Under the pieces are notes generated by a model. The model was not told the DNA's origin. It saw only the letters and a program-made list of their open reading frames with translations, and made no database searches. The position numbers and the translations under genes were made by a program. From an uncultured Alteromonadaceae bacterium (GTDB taxonomy: Bacteria > Pseudomonadota > Gammaproteobacteria > Enterobacterales > Alteromonadaceae), in NCBI GenBank assembly GCA_947494925.1, contig CANLWS010000003.1:1-64000 (forward strand): a stretch of DNA of 64,000 nucleotides. The letters are read 5' to 3'. Of the stretch, positions 38,025 to 47,800 are shown in pieces. Positions within the stretch are counted from its first letter, which is position 1. Each line of letters begins with the position of its first letter.

Positions 38025-39554
38025 TCAATTGATGCTTAACGTGATACCCAAAGCAGTGATCTGTTCGATTTCTCGCTGTAAATCTGCCCGAAACACAGGC
38101 TTTTGCTCCAACCAGTCCGTTGGAAATTGCAAGGACAGGTGTTGTTCGTCAGCAACCAAATCAAATCCCGGAAGAATGCCATCCTGGCGCTTAATATTCA
38201 AAATAACGGCAATTCGTAATAGTGCAATTAAACGCAATACAACCTGAGTCTCAAACTGGTCAAATTCAGGTATTTCTGCCAGGCGGATGCGTTTGCGATG
38301 GAATCTGGCCAGGGTCGACAGTAAACTCTGTTGCTCCTGATTGAATCCAGGTAAATCCGAATTCTGTAAAATATAGGCAGAGTGGCGATGAACACCCCGA
38401 GAATTAATCTGCAATCCCACTTCATGCAGCAAGGCAGACCAGCCCAGAATGTTTCTGTATTCGCGGTTTTTAATTTTCCAGGCTGCTTTGCAGCTTTCGT
38501 ATAGTTCCATCGCAGTACCCAATACACGTTTAGCCTGGTCTATATCCACATCATAACGAGTCGCAAGACTTTCGGCGCTTCGCTCCCGAATATCCGGATG
38601 TGTTAGCTGTTCTTCCATTTCGTATATAACACCTTCCCGCAAAGCCGCCGGAGAGTATGTCATTTGTTTAATTTTAAGGCTCTTAAATGCAGCAATCAGA
38701 ACAGCAAGCCCAGCAGCAAGAACAGGGCGTCGCTCTGGCGTTACATTTTCAAATTCAAGGGCATCTGAATGGCCAGCTTTACAACAGGCATTTAACAGAT
38801 TCTCAAGTTTTTCAAGATCAATTGGAGATTCGTGATTTGAGTCATCCAGACTTTGGCAAAGAATCGAAATTACTTTGATAGTACCTGAGGTGCCGGTGCA
38901 TATTTTCCAACCAACAGCAGGAAATTTTTTGTCTATTTTCTCCAATTCCTGCTGCGCGACTGTGATTGCCCGTTGAAAAGACTTAGCCTTTAACTCCCCA
39001 TTTTTGAAAAACCGTTTGGTGTAACTTACACATCCCATAGGTAAACTGCTCAGACACTTAGTATCATAGCCGTCACCAATTATAAATTCAGTTGAACCAC
39101 CACCTATATCGATAACCAGGTTTTTTCCCTGGTGTTGATTGGTATGCGCCACTCCGGAATAAATTAGCCGTGCTTCTTCAGTGCCAGGAATAACTTCGAT
39201 TGGGTAGGGGAGAATTAAACGGGCAGCTCTGATGAAGTCTTTAGCGTTTCGGGCTTTTCGTAGTGTATAAGTGGCGACAATTCTGACTGAGTCGGGTTCA
39301 AAGCCTTGTAAACTTTCGGCAATGACTCCTAGCGTTGTTAACCCTCTTTGAATCGCTTCCTGCGAAAGATTGCCTTCCTCGTCCAGTCCGTCAGCCAAAC
39401 GGACCCGCTGTTTAACGCGATGGAGTATCTGCACCGAGCCCGCAACAATACGCGCCACAACCAGGTGAAAACTATTGGAACCAATATCCAAAGCGGCTAC
39501 TTTGGTCGTATCTCTTAATTCCACATTGTCGAAAGCATTACTCAATTCAGACAT
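38025..39554 (-). CDS. ppx: Exopolyphosphatase
   Basis: A 509-residue enzyme that releases phosphate from the ends of polyphosphate chains. ASKHA-type ATPase fold motifs: AALDIGSNSFHLVVARI near residue 22, GTEEARLIYSGV, VIDIGGGSTEFIIG, and an HD-like C-terminal part with LHEVGLQI and HRHSAYILQNSDLPGFNQEQ, which is nearly the same as in E. coli Ppx (513 residues) and sets it apart from GppA. The ATG at 39554 is two codons inside a TTG-start frame. It is 61 bp downstream of ppk, forming a ppk-ppx unit. Confidence 0.94.
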   Translation of the reverse strand: MSELSNAFDNVELRDTTKVAALDIGSNSFHLVVARIVAGSVQILHRVKQRVRLADGLDEEGNLSQEAIQRGLTTLGVIAESLQGFEPDSVRIVATYTLRKARNAKDFIRAARLILPYPIEVIPGTEEARLIYSGVAHTNQHQGKNLVIDIGGGSTEFIIGDGYDTKCLSSLPMGCVSYTKRFFKNGELKAKSFQRAITVAQQELEKIDKKFPAVGWKICTGTSGTIKVISILCQSLDDSNHESPIDLEKLENLLNACCKAGHSDALEFENVTPERRPVLAAGLAVLIAAFKSLKIKQMTYSPAALREGVIYEMEEQLTHPDIRERSAESLATRYDVDIDQAKRVLGTAMELYESCKAAWKIKNREYRNILGWSALLHEVGLQINSRGVHRHSAYILQNSDLPGFNQEQQSLLSTLARFHRKRIRLAEIPEFDQFETQVVLRLIALLRIAVILNIKRQDGILPGFDLVADEQHLSLQFPTDWLEQKPVFRADLQREIEQITALGITLSIN

Positions 39555-39615
39555 TTGCAAACGCCAGGCAATCTTTGTAAGTGTCTGATACTACCCTAGT
39601 CTTTTTATAAATGCG

Positions 39616-41679
39616 CTATTGAAGTGCCTTCAGATAACTGTAGATTTCAACCTGTGAACGAAGTTTTTTCCTATTTCCTCTGCGGACATACCTATTAGTC
39701 TGGTTAGCGTCGATGACCCTAGCCTTGAGCGTATCCTTCAATTGAATTTCAATGATCTCTATAATCTGTTTGCGCAGGCGCTCATCAAAAATAGGGCAGC
39801 CTACTTCTATTCGGTTGTCCATATTTCTTGTCATCCAATCTGCCGAAGAGATAAAGACCTTAGGGTCGCCTTTATTAGCAAAAATCATCACCCTGGGATG
39901 CTCCAGAAAACGGTCAACAATACTGATAACCGAAATATTCTCACTTAATCCTTTTACACCTGGGATTAATGAGCACATTCCTCTGACGATCATACGTACC
40001 TTAATACCTGCCTGACTGGCCCGATACAAGTCGTCGATCAATTCTTTATCCACCAGATTATTGACTTTCAATGTTATGCCCGCCTGATGACCTTCGTTGG
40101 CATTTTGAATTTCCTGGCGCACCATAGCCTGAATTTTAGTTCGGGCATTCATGGGTGAGACCTGCAAGTGTTGAAACTTGTTACGTCGATAGGGATGTTG
40201 GATCAGATCGAACACGTAAATGGCTTCCGTTGCCAGTTCCTGGTTGCGGGTGAATAAACTGAAGTCTGTGTATATTTTTGCAGTTTTCTCGTTAAAGTTC
40301 CCGGTCCCAAAGTGGGCATAATGAATGAGCTCACCTGACTCTTCACGACTTACCACACAGAGCTTACTGTGAATTTTAAAAGAGGGAGAGCCAAGTACAA
40401 CCCGTATGCCGGCATCAGTCATTCTCTTTGACCATTCAATGTTCGCTTCTTCGTCAAAGCGAGCACGCAATTCCACAACAACGGTAACTGTTTTCCCATT
40501 GTCAACGGCATCAATGAGTGAATTGATGATGCGGGATTTGGACGCCACACGATAAATATTCAGACGAATATGTTTAACGCTGGGGTCAAATGCGGCCTGC
40601 CTGACGAATTCAGTAAAATGTAAAAAGCGATGATAGGGGTAGTAGAGCAAAATATCCTGATGTTTGATGGCATCAAACGCGGTATCGAATTCAGTAAAAT
40701 CCAGTGTACTGATTGCTGGCAGCTTAGGGTTTTCAAGATAATCCCTTCCGACGTTTGGAAAGCCGATAAAATCTTTGAAATTACGATATGCGCCGCCTTC
40801 AATCAAACTGTCATAGGATGAAATTTTGAGGCGCTTTTTTAGATCCTTCTGCATGTCTTTAGGCATATCTGCATCACAGATAACCCGAACTGGTTCAGCA
40901 ATCAAACGTTGCTTCATACTTTCAGACATTTTCTCAACAAAACTTTCATCGATTTCATCGTTAATCGAATACTCACTGTCACGGGTCATTTTGAATGAGT
41001 ATGCTTCAAGGGAATCGAATGGGACAAAACCCTTAAATATAATTTCAAGGAACAACTGAATGATGTCATCCAGTAATATAATGTACTTTTTCTTACGACT
41101 TCCTTCTGGCGGGATAACCACAAAACGCGACATGGCTTCTGCGGGCACTTCAATGGTGGCGTATTTGGTTTTTTGATTTTCCCGTTTTATCGCCACAAAC
41201 AGGTATGTGGCGGAATCATTAAGTCGTGAAACCAGATCAACTTTGCTGTGCAACAGAATAGGAGCGATATGACGTAGCACTTTGTTTTTGAAGTAGTCTT
41301 GCAGCCACTCTTGCTGGAAATCGGACAAATCCGCTGGACCAATAAGAATGATGTTGTATCGGGATAACCTGGCGACGACTTCTTTGAATAAGCGGTCAAA
41401 AGTCTCTGTCATGGACAAGACTTTTTCCTGGATCTGTTCCATTAGATGAGTTGATTGCTCAGTGCGCTCATCGTCTCCCTCATCCCGGTAAATGTATATC
41501 TGCCGTTTTAGCGCCGCCACACGGACTTTGTAAAACTCATCCATGTTGCTGGAATAAATACCAAGGAAACGGATCCTTTCGACAATTGGATTTTTCCGGT
41601 CAGCGGCTTCCTGCAATACACGTTCATTGAAGGCTAACCAGCTGAGTTCTTTCGGGTAATAGGTATATATTGATGGCAT
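39616..41679 (-). CDS. ppk: Polyphosphate kinase 1
   Basis: A 687-residue enzyme that builds polyphosphate from ATP. The N-terminal domain begins YPKELSWLAFNERVL, and the two catalytic histidines of the PLD-like domains are visible in KIHSKLCVV (phosphoacceptor region, followed by YAHFGTGNFNEKTAKIYTD) and FLEHPRVMIF (followed by SSADWMTRNMDNRIEVG). Length matches E. coli Ppk (688). It is the first gene of ppk-ppx. A Pho-box-like repeat lies 59-76 bases upstream, so phosphate starvation probably raises its expression. Confidence 0.97.
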   Translation of the reverse strand: MPSIYTYYPKELSWLAFNERVLQEAADRKNPIVERIRFLGIYSSNMDEFYKVRVAALKRQIYIYRDEGDDERTEQSTHLMEQIQEKVLSMTETFDRLFKEVVARLSRYNIILIGPADLSDFQQEWLQDYFKNKVLRHIAPILLHSKVDLVSRLNDSATYLFVAIKRENQKTKYATIEVPAEAMSRFVVIPPEGSRKKKYIILLDDIIQLFLEIIFKGFVPFDSLEAYSFKMTRDSEYSINDEIDESFVEKMSESMKQRLIAEPVRVICDADMPKDMQKDLKKRLKISSYDSLIEGGAYRNFKDFIGFPNVGRDYLENPKLPAISTLDFTEFDTAFDAIKHQDILLYYPYHRFLHFTEFVRQAAFDPSVKHIRLNIYRVASKSRIINSLIDAVDNGKTVTVVVELRARFDEEANIEWSKRMTDAGIRVVLGSPSFKIHSKLCVVSREESGELIHYAHFGTGNFNEKTAKIYTDFSLFTRNQELATEAIYVFDLIQHPYRRNKFQHLQVSPMNARTKIQAMVRQEIQNANEGHQAGITLKVNNLVDKELIDDLYRASQAGIKVRMIVRGMCSLIPGVKGLSENISVISIVDRFLEHPRVMIFANKGDPKVFISSADWMTRNMDNRIEVGCPIFDERLRKQIIEIIEIQLKDTLKARVIDANQTNRYVRRGNRKKLRSQVEIYSYLKALQ

Positions 41680-41737
41680 CTAAAGGTTATTCTTCCATTC
41701 AGCACAGAGGATCGGAAGTGTATCTTCTGTCGCAATT

Positions 41738-41755
41738 GTGACGGTTTGATGACGG
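41738..41755 (-). promoter_or_regulatory. Candidate Pho box upstream of ppk-ppx
   Basis: On the minus strand the units CCGTCAT and CCGTCAC start exactly 11 bp apart, matching the CTGTCAT direct repeats bound by PhoB. A weaker third unit (GCGACAG) follows in the same spacing. The site is 59 bases from the ppk start codon. Confidence 0.65.
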
Positions 41756-41785
41756 TAATACTAACTGCTTGGGCCCTTCGACAGT

Positions 41786-42289
41786 TTAATTCAGATCAAA
41801 GTCCACGACTAAGTCATCTGATATTTGTTCTAAGGACGTCTGCAGTTGTGACATATCAAAATCTGCTGGTGCATTAATTACCGCCTGGGCTTTGAACAGG
41901 CTACTCCCCCAATTAGGTGCGCTGCCACAGCTGGATTCAAATTTGACAATGTTGATATTGAATTGATGCAAAACAGAAGTAAGTTCCTGCACAATACCTG
42001 GTTTGTCGTTGCCCATTATTTCGATATTGGCTGATTGAGTGAGCTGAGATTTATCTTCTTCACCTGTAATAAGGTTAATTTTTAAGTCAGGATGCTGAGT
42101 CAATGCATCGATCAGTTCCTGATGTTTGTCCTGAGGTAAGTCTATTTGTACGAATCCGGTAAAATTCCCAGCCATATGCGCGAAACTGCTGGACAGCCAG
42201 TTTCCACCCAAATTGAACACTTTTTGTGCCAGAGAATCGATGAGACCGGGTTTATCTTTTCCTAGTAGTGTAAAAATTAATGGTTTCAT
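41786..42289 (-). CDS. Tandem ACT-domain protein, GcvR-like
   Basis: A 167-residue cytoplasmic protein with two ACT domains: IFTLLGKDKPGLIDSLAQKV (residues about 4-23) and IEIMGNDKPGIVQELTSVL (about 87-105), each with the GxDKPG ligand loop. The layout is that of GcvR, the repressor partner of GcvA in E. coli, but identity is too low for certainty, and other ACT-ACT proteins look the same. I set the start at 42289. It is upstream of ppk on the same strand, separated by the ppk promoter. Confidence 0.82.
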   Translation of the reverse strand: MKPLIFTLLGKDKPGLIDSLAQKVFNLGGNWLSSSFAHMAGNFTGFVQIDLPQDKHQELIDALTQHPDLKINLITGEEDKSQLTQSANIEIMGNDKPGIVQELTSVLHQFNINIVKFESSCGSAPNWGSSLFKAQAVINAPADFDMSQLQTSLEQISDDLVVDFDLN

Positions 42290-42608
42290 TGTATGCCTGA
42301 TATCCACATGAGATTGCTATTGTTGCTTATTATTAGCATAGTTCAAGGGGTATTGATTTGAATATATTTATCTTTAATTAAGAATGGCTTAAAGCATTCG
42401 CCATAAATGTAGTTGAGAATGAGCAAGATTTTTTCAGCGGCAGCAAAAGTGTATTTGGTCTAATCTTATAGTCGGCTTTAAAGCACACTGTGAACATTTG
42501 GACAATAATTCTGAGTGAGATAATTATGACAGTTTGGTTACATGTTGTATTATTCCCGCGAAATTAGGTTCATAAAGTCGTACTTTTAATTTAAGAGATA
42601 ATAATAAT
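42290..42608. other. Divergent intergenic region before the DUF47-pit genes
   Basis: 319 AT-rich bases containing the promoters of the ACT-domain gene (minus) and of the DUF47-pit pair (plus). Its one clear signal is the reverse-oriented Pho-box-like repeat at 42526-42542, listed separately. Confidence 0.6.
42526..42542 (-). promoter_or_regulatory. Reverse-oriented Pho-box-like repeat upstream of DUF47-pit
   Basis: Read on the minus strand, TGTAAC and TGTCAT start exactly 11 bp apart, the same words and spacing as in the pstS promoter. The site ends 66 bases before the DUF47 gene, but in the opposite orientation to it. It could repress pit when PhoB is active, as known for orfA-pit in Sinorhizobium meliloti. 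Confidence 0.5.
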
Positions 42609-43286
42609 ATGCCTGCCAATTCATTTTTAGGGGTGTTTGCAAAATCCCCCCTTAAGCCACTGGAACAACATATCAATGTTGTGCATAAATGCAGTCAAGG
42701 TTTAGTACCATTTTTTAAAGCAGTATTTGCAAATGACTGGGAAAAAGCTGAGAAAGCACAACAAGAAATATCCGCCTTGGAAAAAAGAGCGGATGAGCTG
42801 AAAAGAGAATTACGAGTCAATTTGCCTGGTGGTATTTTCATGCCGATACAACGTCAGGATGTGCTCGACCTGATTACGCAACAGGACAAAATTGCGAATA
42901 AATCAAAAGATATCTCCGGCCGGATCCTTGGCCGTCAACTGAATATACCTGTTCTCCTACAACCCCAGTTTCTTGAATATCTGAAGCGTTGCCTGGACGC
43001 TACTAAACAAGCCAAAAAGGTGATAAACGAACTGGATGACTTGCTCGAAACTGGCTTTCGAGGTCGCGAATTGCGACTGGTTGAGGAGATGATTGAAGAG
43101 TTGGATTCGATTGAAGACGATACCGATACCTTACAAATCAAATTGCGTAAAGACCTGCTGGGACTTGAAAAAGACCTGAATCCCGTCGACGTGATGTTTC
43201 TATACAGTATTATCGAATGGGTCGGCGCGTTGGCCGATATTTCTGAAAGGGTCGGTTCTCGACTCGAACTTATGTTGGCCAACTAA
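42609..43286 (+). CDS. DUF47/PhoU-like protein (TIGR00153), partner of Pit
   Basis: A 225-residue helical cytoplasmic protein of the DUF47 family, related to PhoU. Motifs: ISALEKRADELKRELR, MPIQRQDVLDLITQQDKIAN and a late acidic helix pair (EEMIEELDSIEDD). In many bacteria its gene directly precedes a low-affinity phosphate transporter gene, as here (11-bp gap), and it is thought to control that transporter. It is cotranscribed with pit. Confidence 0.92.
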   Translation: MPANSFLGVFAKSPLKPLEQHINVVHKCSQGLVPFFKAVFANDWEKAEKAQQEISALEKRADELKRELRVNLPGGIFMPIQRQDVLDLITQQDKIANKSKDISGRILGRQLNIPVLLQPQFLEYLKRCLDATKQAKKVINELDDLLETGFRGRELRLVEEMIEELDSIEDDTDTLQIKLRKDLLGLEKDLNPVDVMFLYSIIEWVGALADISERVGSRLELMLAN

Positions 43287-43297
43287 GAGATTACAAC

Positions 43298-44563
43298 ATG
43301 GATATTATTCAAAGTTACGGTTTGATACTGATCGTGGTTGCGGCTGCGGTTGGGTTTTTAATGGCCTGGGGTATTGGTGCAAACGACGTTGCCAATGCAA
43401 TGGGCACCTCAGTTGGTTCAAAAGCGCTTACCATCAAACAAGCGATCTTAATTGCGATGGTGTTTGAATTCGCTGGTGCATATTTAGCTGGGGGGGAAGT
43501 CACCTCCACTATCCGCAAGGGCATAATAGACTCTGCCTTTTTTGTGGACTCTCCGGAATTGCTGGTTTTCGGCATGATATCAGCCTTGTTAGCTGCTGGT
43601 ATTTGGTTAGCATTTGCCTCCTATCTTGGTTGGCCCGTATCAACTACCCACTCAATAATAGGTGCCATAGTTGGGTTTGCTGCTGTGGGCGTGAGTATTG
43701 ACGCGGTTGAGTGGGGTAAAGTTGGAGGTATAGTCGGAAGTTGGATTATCACCCCCGCAATATCCGGTTTTATCGCCTATCTGATATTCCAGAGTGCTCA
43801 GAAGCTCATCTTTGATACTGACAAACCTTTTGATAATGCTAAACGTTATGTGCCATTTTACATGGCGATGGCGGGCTTTGTTATGGCCTTGGTTACTATT
43901 AAAAAGGGGCTTAAACACGTTGGTTTAGATATTCCTTCAGCAGATGGTTATATGTATGCAATCGGTCTTGCCGTGTTACTAGGAGTGTTGGGCAGGTTTG
44001 CTATCAACCGTTTGAAGTTCGATCCTAAGGCTGACAAGAAAACCCATTTTGCCAATGTGGAAAAGGTATTCGCCATTCTGATGATTGTGACTGCCTGTTG
44101 TATGGCTTTCGCACATGGCTCAAATGATGTAGCCAATGCGATTGGTCCACTTGCCGCTGTCGTTAGTGTCGTTAATAGCGGTGGAGAGATAGCCAAAAAA
44201 GCGGAGCTGGTATGGTGGATATTGCCACTGGGTGGCCTAGGCATAGTTGCAGGTCTGGCACTATTTGGCCATCGAGTGATAAAAACTATCGGCAATGGCA
44301 TCACCCACCTAACGCCAAGTCGCGGATTTGCCGCTGAACTGGCCGCTGCCACCACTGTGGTTATCGCTTCTGGTACGGGCTTGCCAATTTCCACCACGCA
44401 AACTTTAGTGGGAGCAGTCTTAGGGGTTGGCATGGCCAGAGGCATAGCTGCATTAAATCTTTCTGTGGTCAGAAATATTGTGGTGTCCTGGGTCGTTACA
44501 CTGCCTGCAGGCGCCGGCCTATCCATTATTTTCTTCTTTATTCTTAAAGGGATATTCGTTTAG
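43298..44563 (+). CDS. pit: Low-affinity inorganic phosphate transporter, Pit family
   Basis: A 421-residue inner-membrane protein with about ten hydrophobic helices. The duplicated family signatures are GANDVANAMGTSVGSKAL (N-terminal half) and GSNDVANAIGPLA (C-terminal half), and both halves carry the STTHS / STTQT motif. It moves metal-phosphate using the proton gradient. It is shorter than E. coli PitA (499), as usual for DUF47-linked Pit proteins. It forms a unit with the DUF47 gene. Confidence 0.94.
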   Translation: MDIIQSYGLILIVVAAAVGFLMAWGIGANDVANAMGTSVGSKALTIKQAILIAMVFEFAGAYLAGGEVTSTIRKGIIDSAFFVDSPELLVFGMISALLAAGIWLAFASYLGWPVSTTHSIIGAIVGFAAVGVSIDAVEWGKVGGIVGSWIITPAISGFIAYLIFQSAQKLIFDTDKPFDNAKRYVPFYMAMAGFVMALVTIKKGLKHVGLDIPSADGYMYAIGLAVLLGVLGRFAINRLKFDPKADKKTHFANVEKVFAILMIVTACCMAFAHGSNDVANAIGPLAAVVSVVNSGGEIAKKAELVWWILPLGGLGIVAGLALFGHRVIKTIGNGITHLTPSRGFAAELAAATTVVIASGTGLPISTTQTLVGAVLGVGMARGIAALNLSVVRNIVVSWVVTLPAGAGLSIIFFFILKGIFV

Positions 44564-44748
44564 CAAAAACTTGGGAGGCCAATGCGCACGTATTCGGCTA
44601 TCCACTATCCTGTTTTGCGTTAACTAAGGGGCATTAATGTCCCTTTTTTAATGTCTGTTTAGCTCTGTATTGAGTCTGTTATTAGCCAAGTTCAACATCA
44701 ACACCCTCCCTTGATTGCGATTATTAAAGTTTTGTGACGATCTTTTTT

Positions 44749-44770
44749 CCGTAACAAAAGTGTCATTCAG
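44749..44770 (+). promoter_or_regulatory. Candidate Pho box upstream of the repeat lipoprotein gene
   Basis: Two 11-bp units, CCGTAACAAAA and GTGTCATTCAG, abut each other and closely match the pstS promoter units CTGTAACATAA and GTGTAATAAAG. A GGTAAT at 44775-44780 lies at the position expected for a -10 element. The lipoprotein ATG is 61 bp downstream. Confidence 0.68.
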
Positions 44771-44831
44771 CTTAGGTAATCTTTGCGGCGTTTTTTAAAC
44801 CAATAATTAATATTCGCTTGTGGAGAGCATG

Positions 44832-47800
44832 ATGGAAATCAAGAACGTCTTTAAGGCAAGTGCCATTACAGTAGCACTTGTGCTTGCAGGTTGTGGCGGC
44901 GATATCAATATAAATGAAGGTGATGTAATAGATAATAGTGACAATAGCGTTACTAACCCACCTACGCCGACACCCACACCGACACCTACGCCGACACCAA
45001 CCCCCACACCAACGCCAACTGGAACTCAAAATGCGTTAGAGCAAGGTTTGGCCACTGATGCGTCGGGCGATTTTCCAGAAATTTCTGACAAGCCGGTTTA
45101 CCGACTAAATACCGATACAACTTTCACCCAAGACGTTGTTCTGTCTGCTGACGCTCACTGGGTGTTAGATGGCCGTACTGCTGTTGGTGGTGACAATGAG
45201 AATTCAGCGGTGCTGACAATCGAAGCGGGAACAACCATCTTCGGTGAAGAAGGCGAAGACTTCCTGGTTGTTCGTCGTGGCTCTCAAATTGATGCGCAGG
45301 GCACTGCGGCGGCTCCTATCATAATGACTTCTGTACAGGACGTGACTGGCCAGGAGACAGGTATAGGTCAGTGGGGTGGTCTGGTGCTACTTGGTAAAGC
45401 GCCAGCAAATTCCTGCGGAGACCAGGTTGGAGAAACGACGGCCGATGAACTGGCCAACTGCGGTGTGTCTGCGGAAGGTGATGCAGGCCAATTTGGTGGA
45501 ACGGATCCGGAAGACAACTCAGGAACGCTTCGCTACGTCGTTATCAAGCACGCTGGTCGTACCCTGGGCAATGGTGATGAATTAAACGGTATTTCCTTCG
45601 CTGGTGTGGGATCTGGTACTACAGTTGATTACATACAGGTTCACCAGAACCTGGATGATGGGATCGAGTTCTTCGGCGGTACTGTTGACGTCAGCCACGT
45701 TGTCCTGACCGACATTGGTGACGACAGTCTGGATTGGTCTTTCGGTTGGACAGGTAAGGCACAATATGTCTACATCCAACAAGGTGAAGATGCGGGTGAC
45801 AATGCCATTGAAGCAGACAATAGTGAATTTGATGCTTCTGCAACACCACTCACCAAACCTGCTATCGCTAACGTTACAATTGTTGGTGCTGCAGGCGCAA
45901 ATGGTGCGCGTCTTCGCGCAGGTACTGCGGGTAACCTGACTAACGTATTGGTCACTGGTCCAACAGGTTATGAAAACTGCTTGCGAGTAAACGGTGACGA
46001 ATCCGCCGCTAACGCAGAGTCAGGTGAGCTAACCATTACAGGTTCAGTAGTCGCTTGTGCTGATTCATCAAACAACTTTGGAAGCCAGGCAATCGGTTCA
46101 GGCAATGTTCAAAGTTGGTTTGAAGGTCAAGCCGGCAACATGACGTTGACTCCTAATGACCTAGGCTTGAGTGCTAACGGTTATGTCCCACAAGCAGGCT
46201 CCGTGCTGCTTAGCAGCGGAACGAATCCACAGGATATCCGCTCTAGCTTTGAGAATGCGCAATACGTTGGTGCCTTTGATGGACAAACCAATTGGATGTC
46301 TGGCTGGACTGTTGGTGTCAATGGTGGCTTCCCGACTGACGTGCAAAATGCGATGGAGCAGGGGCTGGCTACAGACGTATCTGGTGATTTCCCGGCTATT
46401 ACCGACAAGCCAGTTTATCAACTTGCGGCAGACACGACATTCACCTCGGATGTGGCCTTCACCAATGACGCCCATTGGGTGTTGACAGGCCGAACCGCTG
46501 TAGGTGGTGACGACGTCGACAATGCCGTGCTTTATATTCAGGACGGAACAACAGTCTTCGGTCAGGAAGGTGAAGACTTCCTGGTGGCTCGCCGTGGTTC
46601 GCGTATTGAAGCACTTGGAACTGCGTCCTCTCCAATCACTTTGACCTCTGTACAGGACGTCACCGGAGAAGAAACGGGAATTGGTCAGTGGGGTGGTTTA
46701 GTCCTGCTTGGTAAAGCACCTGCCAACTCATGTGGCGATCAAGTTGGGGAAACGACTGCTGATGAACTGGCCAATTGTGGGGTTTCTGCAGAAGGTGATG
46801 CAGGCCAATTTGGTGGTACTGACCCTGAAGATAACTCAGGTACGTTAAACTACGTCATTATCAAACATGCTGGCCGTACCTTAGGTAACGGAGACGAGTT
46901 GAATGGTATCTCCTTTGCCGGTGTCGGTTCAGGTACCACAGTTGATTACATTCAGGTGCACCAGAATCTGGATGACGGGATCGAGTTCTTCGGCGGAACC
47001 GTTAGCGTCAGTCACGTTGTGCTGACGGATATTGGTGATGATTCCTTTGACTGGTCCTTCGGTTGGACGGGTAATGCGCAGTTTGTCTACATCGTTCAAT
47101 CTGGCAATGACGGTGATAATGCGTTCGAATCTGACAACAGTGAATTCGACGCAGCAGCCACCCCTTTAACTAACCCAACTGTTGCAAACGTAACAATTCA
47201 AGGCGCGACAGGTACTAACGGTGTGCGCTTACGTGCAGGAACTGCTGGTATGTTGAAAAACTTCCTGGTGACAGGTCCTGCTGGCTACAGTAACTGTCTG
47301 CGTGTGAATGGTGATGAGTCAGAAGCGAATGCGACTGCTGGCACACTTAACATGACAAACAGTATGATCGCCTGCGAAACGGATGCTAATTTCGGAAATG
47401 ACTTCACTCAAACCTGGTTTGAAGCTGAAGCGACAAATGGTGTTGTTAGTGCTAGCGAATTGAACCTGGCAGCTGACGGGCGCACGCCTGAAGCTACCTC
47501 ACCTTTGTTGGGTGCAGGTGCAGACCTATCTGAAGAAAATAGCTTCTTCGCATCAACAAACTACATTGGTGCCTTTGACGGAACCAATGATTGGACAAGC
47601 GGTTGGACTTACGGTCTGACTGGCGGCTTTCCAACTGATGTAGACAATGCCCTGACACAAGGATTAGCGACAGATGTTTCTGCTGACTTCCCGGAAATCA
47701 CGGACAAGCCTGTTTACCAACTTGGTGCTGATACAACCTTCATTGCAGACGTGACGTTGACCAGTGACGCGCACTGGGTGTTGAACGGTCGTACTGCTGT

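Noticed and set aside
43948-44526. 192-codon frame antisense to pit
   Set aside because: Mirror of a strongly supported Pit gene; the composition (many Pro, Thr, Ala) is the usual shadow of a hydrophobic gene read backwards.
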